In this document: piece after piece, positions 46,701-51,654 of the stretch
Position numbering within the stretch: position 1 is the first letter of the stretch
Layout of the letters: the number at the start of each line of letters is the position of its first letter
NCBI GenBank assembly: GCA_012934845.2
Contig: WNNJ02000884.1
Coordinates: 1-64,000, forward strand
Direction of reading: 5' to 3'
DNA from: Pomphorhynchus laevis
Lineage: Eukaryota; Acanthocephala; Palaeacanthocephala; Echinorhynchida; Pomphorhynchidae
DNA: 64,000 nt
Made by a program: the position numbers and the translations under genes
Notes under the pieces: generated by a model
The model's input: the letters and a program-made list of their open reading frames with translations, nothing else
The model's database searches: none
Told to the model about the DNA's origin: nothing

Positions 46701-49700
46701 CAACATAAATGGACGCACGTACAACGTGCCTGTTGTTGTGATCCTGAATGGTTCATGCCTCTCGAAATAGCGATCAGAGAGCTGTTCCTAGTCAGAATGA
46801 CTAGATCTGTTATATCAAACATGTGGCGAGATGTATTGAGTCTACCCATCTCGTTAGGTGGCCTAGGAATATTCAATCCATGCGATTCCGTTGATATAGA
46901 ATGAAATTGTTCGTCTAAGCTTTGTGCCACTCTGTCGGAGTTGGATCCAGCGTCGGAACTGAAACAAAAGCAACTAGCAGCCATGTCTGAGGTTCGGCAC
47001 CTCAAAAAAACATATGGTGAAGAGGTAATGTGTAAAGTACAGGCAACTTGTAATGACCTAGTCAGCAACACCTTGAGGTATGCATCACAGAAGGTGGCGT
47101 CTACCTGGCTTTTAGCGAGAGTGTGCGATGATCGCAAGTTTAGATTAAGCAACCGCGAATTCCATGATGAACTGGCCGTCAGGTACGGCTGGGATATCAT
47201 TGATGCGCCAGCCAAATGTGTCTGTGGAGATAACAACTCAGTCGCACATGCATTGTCTTGTAAGCGAGGGGAAAAGCCATTATTAGGCATAATGTGGTAA
47301 GGTACACATTCGCAAACGTAGTTTCCAAAGTGTGTTCAACGTTACAAATCGAACCGACATTAGCGCCACTGGAATCTGCTGACGTATTCACCCACTCAAC
47401 TACTACGACTGACCGTAACGCCCGATTGGATGCACGGGTCTGTATGGTGTATTAACTGAGCGGTTCTTCTTAGACATAGCTATATTTAATTCTCATGCTC
47501 GTTCGTACGCCACGATGGCCCCTACTGCCTCCTTCGAGTTTCAAGAACATCGCAAACATGCTAAGTACGCGGAGCGGATTGGTGGTGTAGAACGCGCGAC
47601 ATTTATACCTATAATTGTGTCGACTAAAGGTGGCATGGGTGTGGAGACTGAACGGCTAGCAAACCTGCTGCCTGAATTGGAACATTTTTACGCTTAACAT
47701 TTGTTTTATTTGAATGTTCTTGAATAAATTACAACAATTAAAAAACATTTATTGTCCAATTATAGTATTTTATATTACAATAACTGTCTATTATACAACT
47801 TAGCCTATCATAGTCGTTAATTAATTTTTGATTTATTGAACATTTGATATCTTTAGAAAAACTTCTTATATTTACATAAAGATCTTTTAGCTTATTATCA
47901 CTTAAAAGTTGTTTTAACATTTCTAATTGTTCATTTATATACATATCTTTTTTAATATTTTTAACTCTATTTTTCCTATTCCTTTTATCACCATGACTTC
48001 TTGGTTTGCGTTTAACTGGATTATTATAATATAGTTGTTTATTATGTATTATACTACTTCTGCCAATTCCTTGTACCACGTCATTCAATCCTAATGGGTA
48101 CATGGAATTAAGCGTTTTAATCCAAAAATCTTCTTTTTCTAATAGTTTTTGATTTAATATTGATATGTTTTCTTCGATAATATGTTCTAAAATAAATAAT
48201 TTACAGTTTTTAATATCATGTCCTATTAATCTCATATGTTTATGAAATATAGTTTGACTATTATGCTGTATATTATATATGTGTTGCCTAAACCTAGTTT
48301 TTAACATTTGATATGTTTTTCCTATATATTGCAATCCACATGTGCATTGTATTAGATACACTACACCTGCGGTATTGCAGTTACAATTGTTACTAATATT
48401 TAAAAATTGACTATTAAAAATATCATTTATATTGTTTGTATTAAACTTTATATCATTTATATTTGTCATTTAAATTTATATTTACATAAATTGAATTTGA
48501 ATGAGGAATGCGACGGTGTGATAACATTTAAATTTGAAAAAAGCTGGCAAAAACCATCACAAAATTTATTCAACCGAATATTTCGATGCCTAGCTGGCAT
48601 CATCTTCAGCAATTGTATTATTATTAATAATGTTTCAACAGCACATAAAAGCATGGCTTAATTGGCTGGTTCACTGCAGAAAAATAGAAAATATAATAAA
48701 AGTATCACAAATACGGAAAAGCAGCTTTCCCCATGGCATCCTCCATCCGTAATTTCTTTTTGAATTCGTTGATATTGCTACTGCACACTGTTGACTCTCC
48801 AAGCCTATTCCACAGAGATACAACTCGCCGATCAAATTGGACAGCTCGTGATTTTCTTATCCTTTCACGTCGCAGGGTTAAACCATGGCCTCGGAGGATA
48901 TTGGATGAGCGCAAATGAAGACAATCTCGAAGTGGATGATCCAAATCATTAAGAATTTGCCAGACCATACTCATATCGATGTACCGGCGGGTCCACGTGA
49001 CAGTCTCAAGTCTAAGTGCTTTTAATCGATCAGGGTACGACAAAAATTTCAGTTGCGGTGCTAGCTTGGTAGCTCTATGAAGTACCCTCTCTGAACTAAT
49101 ATGTTCTTTTGAATTTTGGGGATACACACACGGCGCAGCATATAGAAGACGTCTCAACACATGAGCAAGTAAGTACTTACTTACTCATGTAAGTAGTTAC
49201 TACTTACTCATTGTAACTACTTACTCATTGTAAGTAGTTAATAATCAAGAAAGTTAAAACTAGTCAATTTTTATCATTTATATTTATATCATTTAACTTT
49301 AACAAAAAGTATTTCTTTGTCGTATTACTTGTAAAGTAATTATTATTTATAACATCACAAACTATACAATTTTTTCTGTTACAATTTAAAAGATCTAAAA
49401 TTAAAATCATTAGTACTTACGTATTTTTCCAATATGATTGAGTAAATGTAACTTTTAAGTCATAACTTTAACGTTGCTTTTTCGGTGTCGCAACCTAGTT
49501 TAGTTGACTCAGACTAAACTTACAACGGACCATCCAGCAGCATCTGACAGGGGGCTGCCCTGCTTAAGGCGGTTGCAGGCTGGAACAAGATCTATAAAGA
49601 TCTACCACCTTCACTCCACGCGCTACGCGACCTAGCTATTGGCCATTACCTGGTCTCTTAAACGTGATCACGTGAAGCAGTTTACATTTTAAAGTGTAAA

Positions 49701-50244
49701 CACCTTGGGATGCAAACTTCTCCCTTTTTTAAGAATTAATAATTCATCAAACTTGTTTGAAAATAAGAGAAAAATAATAGTAAAGTCGTAACCAATAATA
49801 CACAGTTTCAGTATTTCTGACCGAGGTCATATTATCGGGAACACAAAGTCCACAGGTCAATAATAACATGTCAGTAGAACAAATCTGTTTCCAATCTGTT
49901 AGATTAATATTAGATTAATATTAGATTAATATTTTTATGTTTTAATTTAGTAATACATACCATCTTTTTAATGTATATGTTTTCCATTGTATCCTCACGC
50001 TCTTTCCATTTGTCACCAGCGTCCCTTGTAAACAAAAATAATGTTATAAAAGTAAGATTGCAACGTATAGCCAACCGAATATGACCGCTGTCACTAGTTG
50101 CGGATAAGTGCCTGTTACTTGATTTAATACTTTCGAAAAATAAATAATAAAATCGGGTTGAGAACACGATCCTTACGTTTGCCTTTTTAAATTGGCATAA
50201 ATTAAACCCTTGATAGGCAACTGAATGGTTCCACATGACATCAT
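25726..50244 (-). CDS. ATP5IF1: Mitochondrial F1-ATPase inhibitor IF1, four exons
   Basis: Host gene: join of 50177-50244, 49961-50024, 25831-25911 and 25726-25788 on minus, 91 residues. IF1 enters the mitochondrial matrix and blocks ATP hydrolysis by F1-ATPase when the membrane potential falls. Residues 1-22 lack acidic residues and look like a short import presequence. KWKEREDTMENIYIKKM is the inhibitory helix; it aligns without gaps to bovine IF1 about 21-37 and keeps R25, E26, E30 and Y33. EEISYHQKEIERHKEKM and the following HEKALHK form the coiled-coil dimer region. All introns are GT-AG and phases fit (2 bases + 1 between exons 1 and 2, phase 0 elsewhere). Odd points: a 24-kb intron, F22 replaced by W, the bovine H48-H49 pair replaced by AY, and no glycine-rich segment before the inhibitory helix. 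An acceptor just upstream implies a 5' leader exon or trans-splicing. Confidence 0.85.
25789..25830 (-). other. 42-bp intron of IF1
   Basis: gtttat ... taattaag, phase 0. Reading through it would also stay open but would insert an AT-rich peptide into the coiled coil, so splicing is the better reading. Confidence 0.75.
25831..25911 (-). CDS. ATP5IF1: IF1 exon 3
   Basis: 81 nt, 27 codons from EHEQLKKLRKAYLEEI to EIERHK. Acceptor ttacaattcttag immediately upstream, donor gtttat downstream. Confidence 0.82.
25931..26512. other. AT-rich intron sequence, nothing recognised
   Basis: No open frame or known element. Contains a small 9-bp inverted repeat (ttgattatt / aataatcaa) near 26450. Confidence 0.5.
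26513..26723 (-). repeat. Second copy of the 222-bp repeat
   Basis: Reverse complement matches 9380-9601 along its length (both ends included: cagaataag and atcagctaactgag). Diverged by small indels and substitutions. Confidence 0.75.
26724..27389. other. AT-rich intron sequence, nothing recognised
   Basis: No open frame, RNA gene or element seen. Confidence 0.5.
27390..27512 (+). mobile_element. Small PLE fragment
   Basis: First part (27390-27425, aaaattaaacgaatcgata) matches, on the other strand, the sequence just beyond the hammerhead-like site at 30525-30575. Second part (gcatgagcattcatgca to aataatgaaattttaa) matches the RT C-terminal region of the PLE copies at 27780 and 28560. Points to a PLE end joined to an internal piece. 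Confidence 0.55.
27516..27600 (-). other. tRNA-like stretch, possible SINE head
   Basis: On minus, ttggctcagtgggctaatgc resembles an A-box/D-arm of a tRNA-derived element, but no clear B-box (GGTTCGAAT) follows. Only suggestive. Confidence 0.2.
27600..28138 (+). mobile_element. PLE copy A1 (Naiad-like RT), C-terminal piece
   Basis: Codes the RT segment after the palm (NINLYRKDDIFKFTRN, HEHSCIPYNI) up to about 27835. It is interrupted by about 90 bp containing a 65-bp near-perfect palindrome (27861-27925), and resumes with ILRIATICNDIGFLQNHLNN (27930-28130). Very close to copy A2 downstream, so the two are recent relatives or a tandem pair. No endonuclease in this piece. Confidence 0.65.
27861..27925. 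repeat. 65-bp palindrome inside PLE A1
   Basis: Arms 27861-27892 and 27894-27925, 32 bp each, perfect, with a single central base. Not present in sister copy A2. Confidence 0.9.
28139..28802 (+). mobile_element. PLE copy A2, RT palm to C-terminus
   Basis: 28194-28312 codes RT motif B (KGVPMGDNSSPIIADLFLS). 28332-28802 has the catalytic motif C (MFRYIDDICVFN), GVYLDMNIKLTLTKT, YRKDDIFKFTRN and NEILRIATICNDIGFLQNHL. The PMGDNSSP form and RYIDD box fit Penelope-like RTs of the Naiad/Chlamys type. A stop near 28312 separates the two frames. The element is 5' truncated, and the copy ends without an endonuclease, as expected if the GIY-YIG domain is N-terminal in this type. Confidence 0.7.
28332..28802 (+). 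pseudogene. PLE A2 RT, motif C onward
   Basis: 156 open codons. Catalytic RYIDD near residue 6, then the conserved YLDMNI strand and the thumb. Start Met internal. Upstream motif B is in the same orientation but separated by a stop. Confidence 0.65.
29035..29880 (-). mobile_element. PLE copy H1, canonical type, inverted partner
   Basis: Minus strand. Order: RT end (region homologous to CLTDDNRKNEYKIIVQ), linker, a GIY-YIG-like endonuclease (CSIPCNDCGSRYINQTGKKL, about 29390-29490, C-terminal), 3' UTR, and a decayed hammerhead-like end near 29040-29075. Mirror image of copy H2 (29881-30535), matching over about 29600-29860 and 29040-29230. Confidence 0.6.
29881..30535 (+). mobile_element. PLE copy H2, canonical type, head-to-head with H1
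   Basis: 29949-30380 codes the RT C-terminal region (RMLRYCLTDDNRKNEYKIIV, LFYSNYPLWAIKSSHN). The GIY-YIG segment present in H1 is deleted near 30280. The 3' UTR ends with a hammerhead-like core at 30483-30510. With H1 it forms a head-to-head inverted pair. Confidence 0.6.
30483..30510 (+). ncRNA. Hammerhead-ribozyme-like core, PLE 3' end
   Basis: CTGATGA (30483-30489), stem II GATCAC-agta-GTGATC (30491-30506), GAAA (30507-30510). PLEs are known to carry hammerhead motifs in their terminal repeats. Stems I and III were not resolved. Confidence 0.5.
30536..30890. other. Intergenic-like stretch between PLE and RTE
   Basis: No open frame. Near 30765-30805 are degenerate copies of the actgagtctacgt motif seen at one end of the 222-bp repeat; the rest is unrecognised. 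Confidence 0.4.
31653..31687. repeat. Inverted-repeat scar in RTE-2
   Basis: tatctggtat (31653-31662) and ataccagata (31678-31687) at the edge of the RT deletion. Confidence 0.75.
33096..33190. repeat. Clustered inverted/direct units in RTE-2 endonuclease
   Basis: agactgtattg (33096-33106) / caatacagtct (33115-33125), then further acagactgta and caataactat units to about 33190. Not expected in an endonuclease gene. Confidence 0.75.
33871..34009. other. Spacer, nothing recognised
   Basis: About 140 bp between the RTE 5' end and the next PLE fragment. Confidence 0.4.
34010..34325 (-). mobile_element. PLE fragment G (Naiad-like N-terminal half)
   Basis: Minus strand. Matches the region after the N-terminal GIY-YIG in the ORF at 47738-48469 (KQLLRDNKLKVPYVNIRSFS) and continues past that ORF's end (INNKKYSLTIKFINKCID). 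Broken frame, no endonuclease. Confidence 0.6.
34385..34416 (-). ncRNA. Hammerhead-ribozyme-like core
   Basis: On minus: CTGACGA, a short stem GATAG / CTATT, then GAAA. Same spacing as the cores at 30483 and 48581. Stems I and III not proven. Confidence 0.45.
34692..34705. repeat. R9 target-site duplication, left
   Basis: AATAAAATATGCCT, repeated exactly at 35257-35270. Confidence 0.85.
34706..35256 (+). mobile_element. RLE-LINE copy R9, 3' 550 bp
   Basis: Strongly 5'-truncated insertion in a PLE. 34746-35135 codes the endonuclease (ARMDIACMNFSEG, RSYVDICVFNHLAPSY, KYGERVSLVEDGIFIPAIV) and the tail CISDIRRRLCFSAQR, open and with the acidic residues present. The 3' UTR hairpin is at 35187-35204; the tail is of (AAATA)n type. 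Flanked by a perfect 14-bp duplication, so a relatively clean insertion. Confidence 0.85.
35257..35270. repeat. R9 target-site duplication, right
   Basis: Pairs with 34692-34705. Confidence 0.85.
35271..36884 (-). mobile_element. Canonical PLE-B: RT followed by C-terminal GIY-YIG
   Basis: Minus strand. RT start at about 36800-36690 (DLVVAKSDRGGKLVVMDKEE, a PLE signature), fingers 36722-36400 (YLLPKIHMSYHCARPIV), motif B (GSQMWDQVDGLAMDNLLAPI), motif C WYRYVDDIFIVCEN and LPFLDVLVF (35881-36303), and after a gap the GIY-YIG endonuclease (SVVYKIPCDNCSSSYIGQTG, 35300-35641). A few frame changes and a deletion between RT and endonuclease. This is the usual Penelope domain order. Its upstream part is joined at about 36885 to a Naiad-like N-terminal segment. 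Confidence 0.78.
35300..35641 (-). pseudogene. PLE-B GIY-YIG endonuclease
   Basis: 113 codons. SVVYKIPCDNC is the GIY strand, SSYIGQTG the YIG strand, then the helix Arg/His region (LEKRMSQHKYNIKRG) and AISQHVLNLGH. Cys pair and His suggest the zinc-bound form known from PLEs. It nicks target DNA in this class. Confidence 0.72.
36885..37140 (-). mobile_element. Naiad-like PLE N-terminal segment, copy 1
   Basis: Minus strand: YNRTINVNNNNGKYTLTINF, SKSKEIIGSDLSKYIPKIRH, LGHKICNYDKELKS. At its 3' edge it passes directly into canonical PLE-B. The same junction is seen in the copy at 38041-38456. Confidence 0.6.
37145..37530 (-). mobile_element. Naiad-like PLE N-terminal segment, copy 2
   Basis: Parallel to 36885-37140 but extends further: ICNDNIRSIMETECNCKSLS and FDKINVHICTHNLELIENNE (about 37150-37340), the block that in Naiad/Chlamys-type PLEs lies between the N-terminal endonuclease and the RT. 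Tandem to copy 1. Confidence 0.55.
37531..38040 (+). mobile_element. RLE-LINE copy R10, 5' end only
   Basis: Begins accttaaaaaagtttgagatc and contains the 5' UTR with a doubled ctatattatcaag unit and the Cys-rich N-terminus (CSCNGAAAKCKGCRCARA, 37664-37984), then stops at about 38040 where PLE sequence resumes. Nearly identical to the start of R11 (41968). 3'-truncated, which is unusual for a LINE insertion. Confidence 0.75.
38041..38456 (-). mobile_element. PLE fragment D, same junction as 36600-37015
   Basis: Minus strand, near-identical to 36597-37015: canonical PLE RT start on one side, Naiad-like segment on the other, joined at the same base. Cut on the right by the L2e insertion. Confidence 0.65.
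38539..39678 (+). pseudogene. L2e ORF1
   Basis: Two readings (38539-39081, 39091-39678) separated by a stop. Order: basic N-terminus, PHD-like Cys region (CSASGCQILTSVTH ... FYCGFC), two direct repeats of a QHDxxxQxxDKSTxTVxEPQIV unit, a Ser/Pro-rich linker, then the conserved ORF1 C-terminal block (RKRFASRDRGVIVTNITPSN, SVLSQRFKLMSSSTTQIFPD, VVHTRPKIRWRSISPMCLL). Probably an RNA-binding RNP protein; no known catalytic motif. Confidence 0.7.
39916..40860 (+). pseudogene. L2e ORF2 after the deletion: RT
   Basis: RT fingers (VRPLLKKQSLDPILPSSYRP), palm motif A (SLDLSSAFDIVDH), GVPQGSVLGPLFFSLLLGDL and MQYADDILIYAHA, all intact. The first 30 codons are the deletion junction. A one-base shift near 40855 ends the frame before the C-terminal domain. 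Confidence 0.75.
41619..41692 (-). mobile_element. PLE remnant after L2e
   Basis: ctatacatttatattt to aacatttattg, the continuation of the PLE interrupted by L2e. Confidence 0.55.
41697..41932. mobile_element. Small TIR element (MITE-like)
   Basis: Terminal inverted repeats of about 62 bp (gtatctaaatgcc ... cgttcgctaacc and its complement ggtagcgaacg ... ggcatttagatac). The interior of about 110 bp includes aaattataactattctagc, a match to the 5' end of the L2 family. No transposase. Confidence 0.7.
41968..44855 (+). mobile_element. RLE-LINE copy R11, near full length
   Basis: 5' end accttaaaaaag, 5' UTR, Cys-rich N-terminus (42170-42440), linker (42643-42933), RT fingers and motif A (43044-43580: CPGVRPIGIGEVIRRIVGRA, LMLDASNAFNQINRK), GDPFAIIAFAAATIP. 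Then a deletion near 43715 that removes the YADD block, thumb (43754-44206), linker, finger (CSCIPKSNVIHALGC), RHDIMRD and endonuclease (ARMDITCHGIHRE, SYLDICVFNHLAPSN, KYAERVRYIEGGFFAPVIF) to about 44850. 3' end replaced by the next copy, R12. About five frame breaks. Confidence 0.82.
44856..47735 (+). mobile_element. RLE-LINE copy R12
   Basis: 5' UTR with repeated attacaagatt / gattacaa units (44860-45028). N-terminal ORF 45029-45547 with CSSNGRAARCRSCRCAKA and the WHPNLFYLPRCN block. RT fingers near 46040-46200, 46294-46551 with IDAHNAFNRINRKLA and GLTQGDPLAIVAFA, then a deletion removing the YADD block, thumb 46600-46904, linker, finger CVCGDNNSVAHALSC (about 47215-47260), endonuclease about 47400-47690 (LDIAIFNSHARSYA, KYAERIGGVERATFIPIIV). 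Several stops. No clear copy of the 3' hairpin before 47735. Confidence 0.8.
45029..45547 (+). CDS. R12 Cys-rich N-terminal ORF segment
   Basis: 172 open codons from MPKGRPAPPKCCSS, with a clear Met start. About ten Cys within residues 10-45 (CRSCRCAKAKRPCTCC), then an acidic linker, MRWHPNLFYLPRCNGSREFL and DELTKLFDVACLP, all shared with other copies. In a whole element this would be the N-terminus of a single long protein ahead of the RT; here a stop ends it at 45547. Likely nucleic-acid binding. Confidence 0.65.
   Translation: MPKGRPAPPKCCSSNGRAARCRSCRCAKAKRPCTCCSANNYENVFLSADGIGNADQMNGATIQTYGITFQAVGSVSQSLPNTNNSDTLHDMPARMAFIEVMRWHPNLFYLPRCNGSREFLDELTKLFDVACLPGDDGSALMKVTILCQCVLQKIGSSKTRIIRSCMARRLHL
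47738..48469 (-). mobile_element. PLE fragment F with N-terminal GIY-YIG
   Basis: 243 open codons on minus. GIY-YIG endonuclease at residues about 35-110 (AGVVYLIQCTCGLQYIGKTY, RFRQHIYNIQ, HKHMRLIGHD; a CCHH layout), followed by a basic linker (RKPRSHGDKRNRKNRVKNIK) and the segment that leads into the Naiad-like block. So the endonuclease precedes the RT-side sequence, the permuted order described for Naiad/Chlamys PLEs. The RT itself is missing at this locus. A hammerhead-like core lies just upstream at 48567-48609. Confidence 0.72.
48567..48609 (-). ncRNA. Hammerhead-ribozyme-like motif, PLE 5' side
   Basis: On minus: CTGAAGA, stem II GATGCC-agcta-GGCATC, GAAA, then a short stem III TATTC-ggtt-GAATA. 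The cleavage-site triplet is not a good match, so it may be decayed. Confidence 0.5.
48700..49160 (-). mobile_element. CR1-like LINE copy C2, C-terminal end
   Basis: 151 open codons on minus: ERVLHRATKLAPQLKFLSYP, RLKALRLETVTWTRRYIDMS, RGHGLTLRRERIRKSRAVQF and RRVVSLWNRLGESTV, the C-terminal domain of CR1-type ORF2. 5' truncated at 49160, where an inverted/tandem microrepeat begins. Confidence 0.75.
49160..49245. repeat. Palindromic microrepeat at C2 breakpoint
   Basis: catgagcaagtaagt / acttacttactcatg (49160-49189, one mismatch, no spacer) followed by more actacttactcattgtaa units. Confidence 0.75.
49246..49960. other. IF1 intron start, little recognised
   Basis: Mostly AT-rich. A less AT-rich patch at 49550-49660 reads LLKAVAGWNKIYKDLPPSLH on plus, faintly like a LINE C-terminal WN-LP block; not strong enough to call. 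Confidence 0.35.
49961..50024 (-). CDS. ATP5IF1: IF1 exon 2: inhibitory helix
   Basis: 64 nt. The first G completes a Thr codon from exon 1, then 21 codons DAGDKWKERED through YIKKM. Acceptor tttttgtttacaag, donor gtatgt. Confidence 0.85.
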
Positions 50245-50250
50245 AGTAAT
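50177..50250 (-). CDS. ATP5IF1: IF1 exon 1 with start codon
   Basis: Acceptor ttattgtttcag at 50251; six leader bases; ATG at 50242-50244 followed at once by a second in-frame ATG (50239-50241). Codes MMSCGTIQLPIKGLIYANLK plus RQ, basic with no acidic residue, a plausible import presequence. Donor gtaagg at 50171-50176. Confidence 0.75.
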
Positions 50251-51654
50251 CTGAAACAATAAATGATGTTAGAACTAAAGCAACAATCTAGATATAAAAC
50301 TAGTGAGCATTTAATCCTAGGCTAAACCTGAGAATAGGGCCATAGGGACTAGGATAAATATTTTATGTCAAAATTTAAATTTATCTACTGGAGAGTAGCA
50401 GAGGCTTTCCAGTATTGTAACCTAATTTAAACAAGTATTATTCTATGCATTTAACATCTTTACGGCAACTATTCGTCAGGAAAAACAATTTTAAATTTTT
50501 TTAATAAAAATATTTTTTTCTCAAAATTTTGACATTATGGCATTTTGATATTTTTATTGATATTTTTGTAGTGAAGGGATACTAAAACTTTTACGTACGA
50601 TTATCACCATTTAATTAGCTTTTCAAATTTTAATAAATAAATTTAAATTTTTATTTTTAAATTTTTATATAATCTAAATACAAATTAGAAAAATATTTTG
50701 TGCATGATATTTTACATCATTTAATGCTAAGTGCTATTAGATAAAACTAACATGCATGGTATACAGTAAAAAATAAGTTGGTAAATGTGTTAAAAGGGAT
50801 AGCAAACCATGCTAAGGTAAAGTAGAGTTAGAATTTTAGGACTATAATTAGCTCAAATATGTTATAATATTAAACAATGCTGTCCGCGTGGAGGAAGGCA
50901 TAAAATATAAAGTACAAAAGGAGCATAGCTTTAGAATTGCGAAATATACATTAATCAAGCTATTTAGTAACATTGTATTATGTTAATATTGCTATTGACA
51001 TTATGTAAATAGATGACATACTGTGTTTTAAGAGGCTAAAGCTACGAACACACTTAAATGCTATGTATGTATCATACAAACAAGTTGATATCCTTGCAAC
51101 AAAAACTAATTGTTCTCTGTATTGTCGTGAGGTTTTTATCGTTTCAGTAATTCATATTTAGTATATCAATAAAATTGGTGATGTTTAAGTCGACTTTGAA
51201 ATTGGTGACGTTCAAGTCGACGAAGGCAAAGATGGAAAAAGAAAATATAATGTGGGTAGAATGGTTGAGGGAATTTAGATCTTAGGTAAGACACATGAAG
51301 TTGGAGAGTTGAAATAATTTACTTGTTGAGCTTACCTATTAATAATTATATGTAATAAAAAGATTGAAACTTTGTTCTGATGGATGTAGAAATGCCGATA
51401 AATTAATTCAAGTAAATAAATTAATCCTAAGAGCACGTCATTGGAACTTCAATTCAAACAGATTTCAGCAAACAATGTTCATAGTCAAATATATTTGGGT
51501 ATTAACACTATACAGTGGATCATAGTCTTGAGTTTGTTGACCCACAGAGCGGTAAGTTGTCTATAAATTTGATAGAATTGTTAATCAAGAGTTCATTTGG
51601 CAATACGTAAGCCAATATTAAGCCAACTGGGGAGCCACTACATAAATATTCTGT
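50251..51654. other. Upstream region of IF1, no gene called
   Basis: AT-rich. Should contain the IF1 leader exon or promoter, but neither was identified. A 21-bp direct duplication (51174-51194, 51201-51221) lies in a short unassigned open stretch to 51277. Confidence 0.4.

Larger units (their letters stand above)
25912..49960 (-). other. 24,049-bp IF1 intron packed with mobile elements
   Basis: Begins with donor gtatgt (49960 downward) after exon 2 and ends with acceptor ttcttag before exon 3. It holds PLE pieces, an RTE, an L2, RLE-LINEs R9-R12, a TIR element and small repeats, on both strands. Confidence 0.75.

Noticed and set aside
49555-49660. LINE C-terminal remnant (AVAGWNKIYKDLPPSLH)
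   Set aside because: Only a short, weak resemblance; left as a note.
50300-50365. Possible 5' leader exon of IF1 ending ctattctcag before gtttag
   Set aside because: Weak donor, no supporting signal; a spliced-leader explanation is equally possible.
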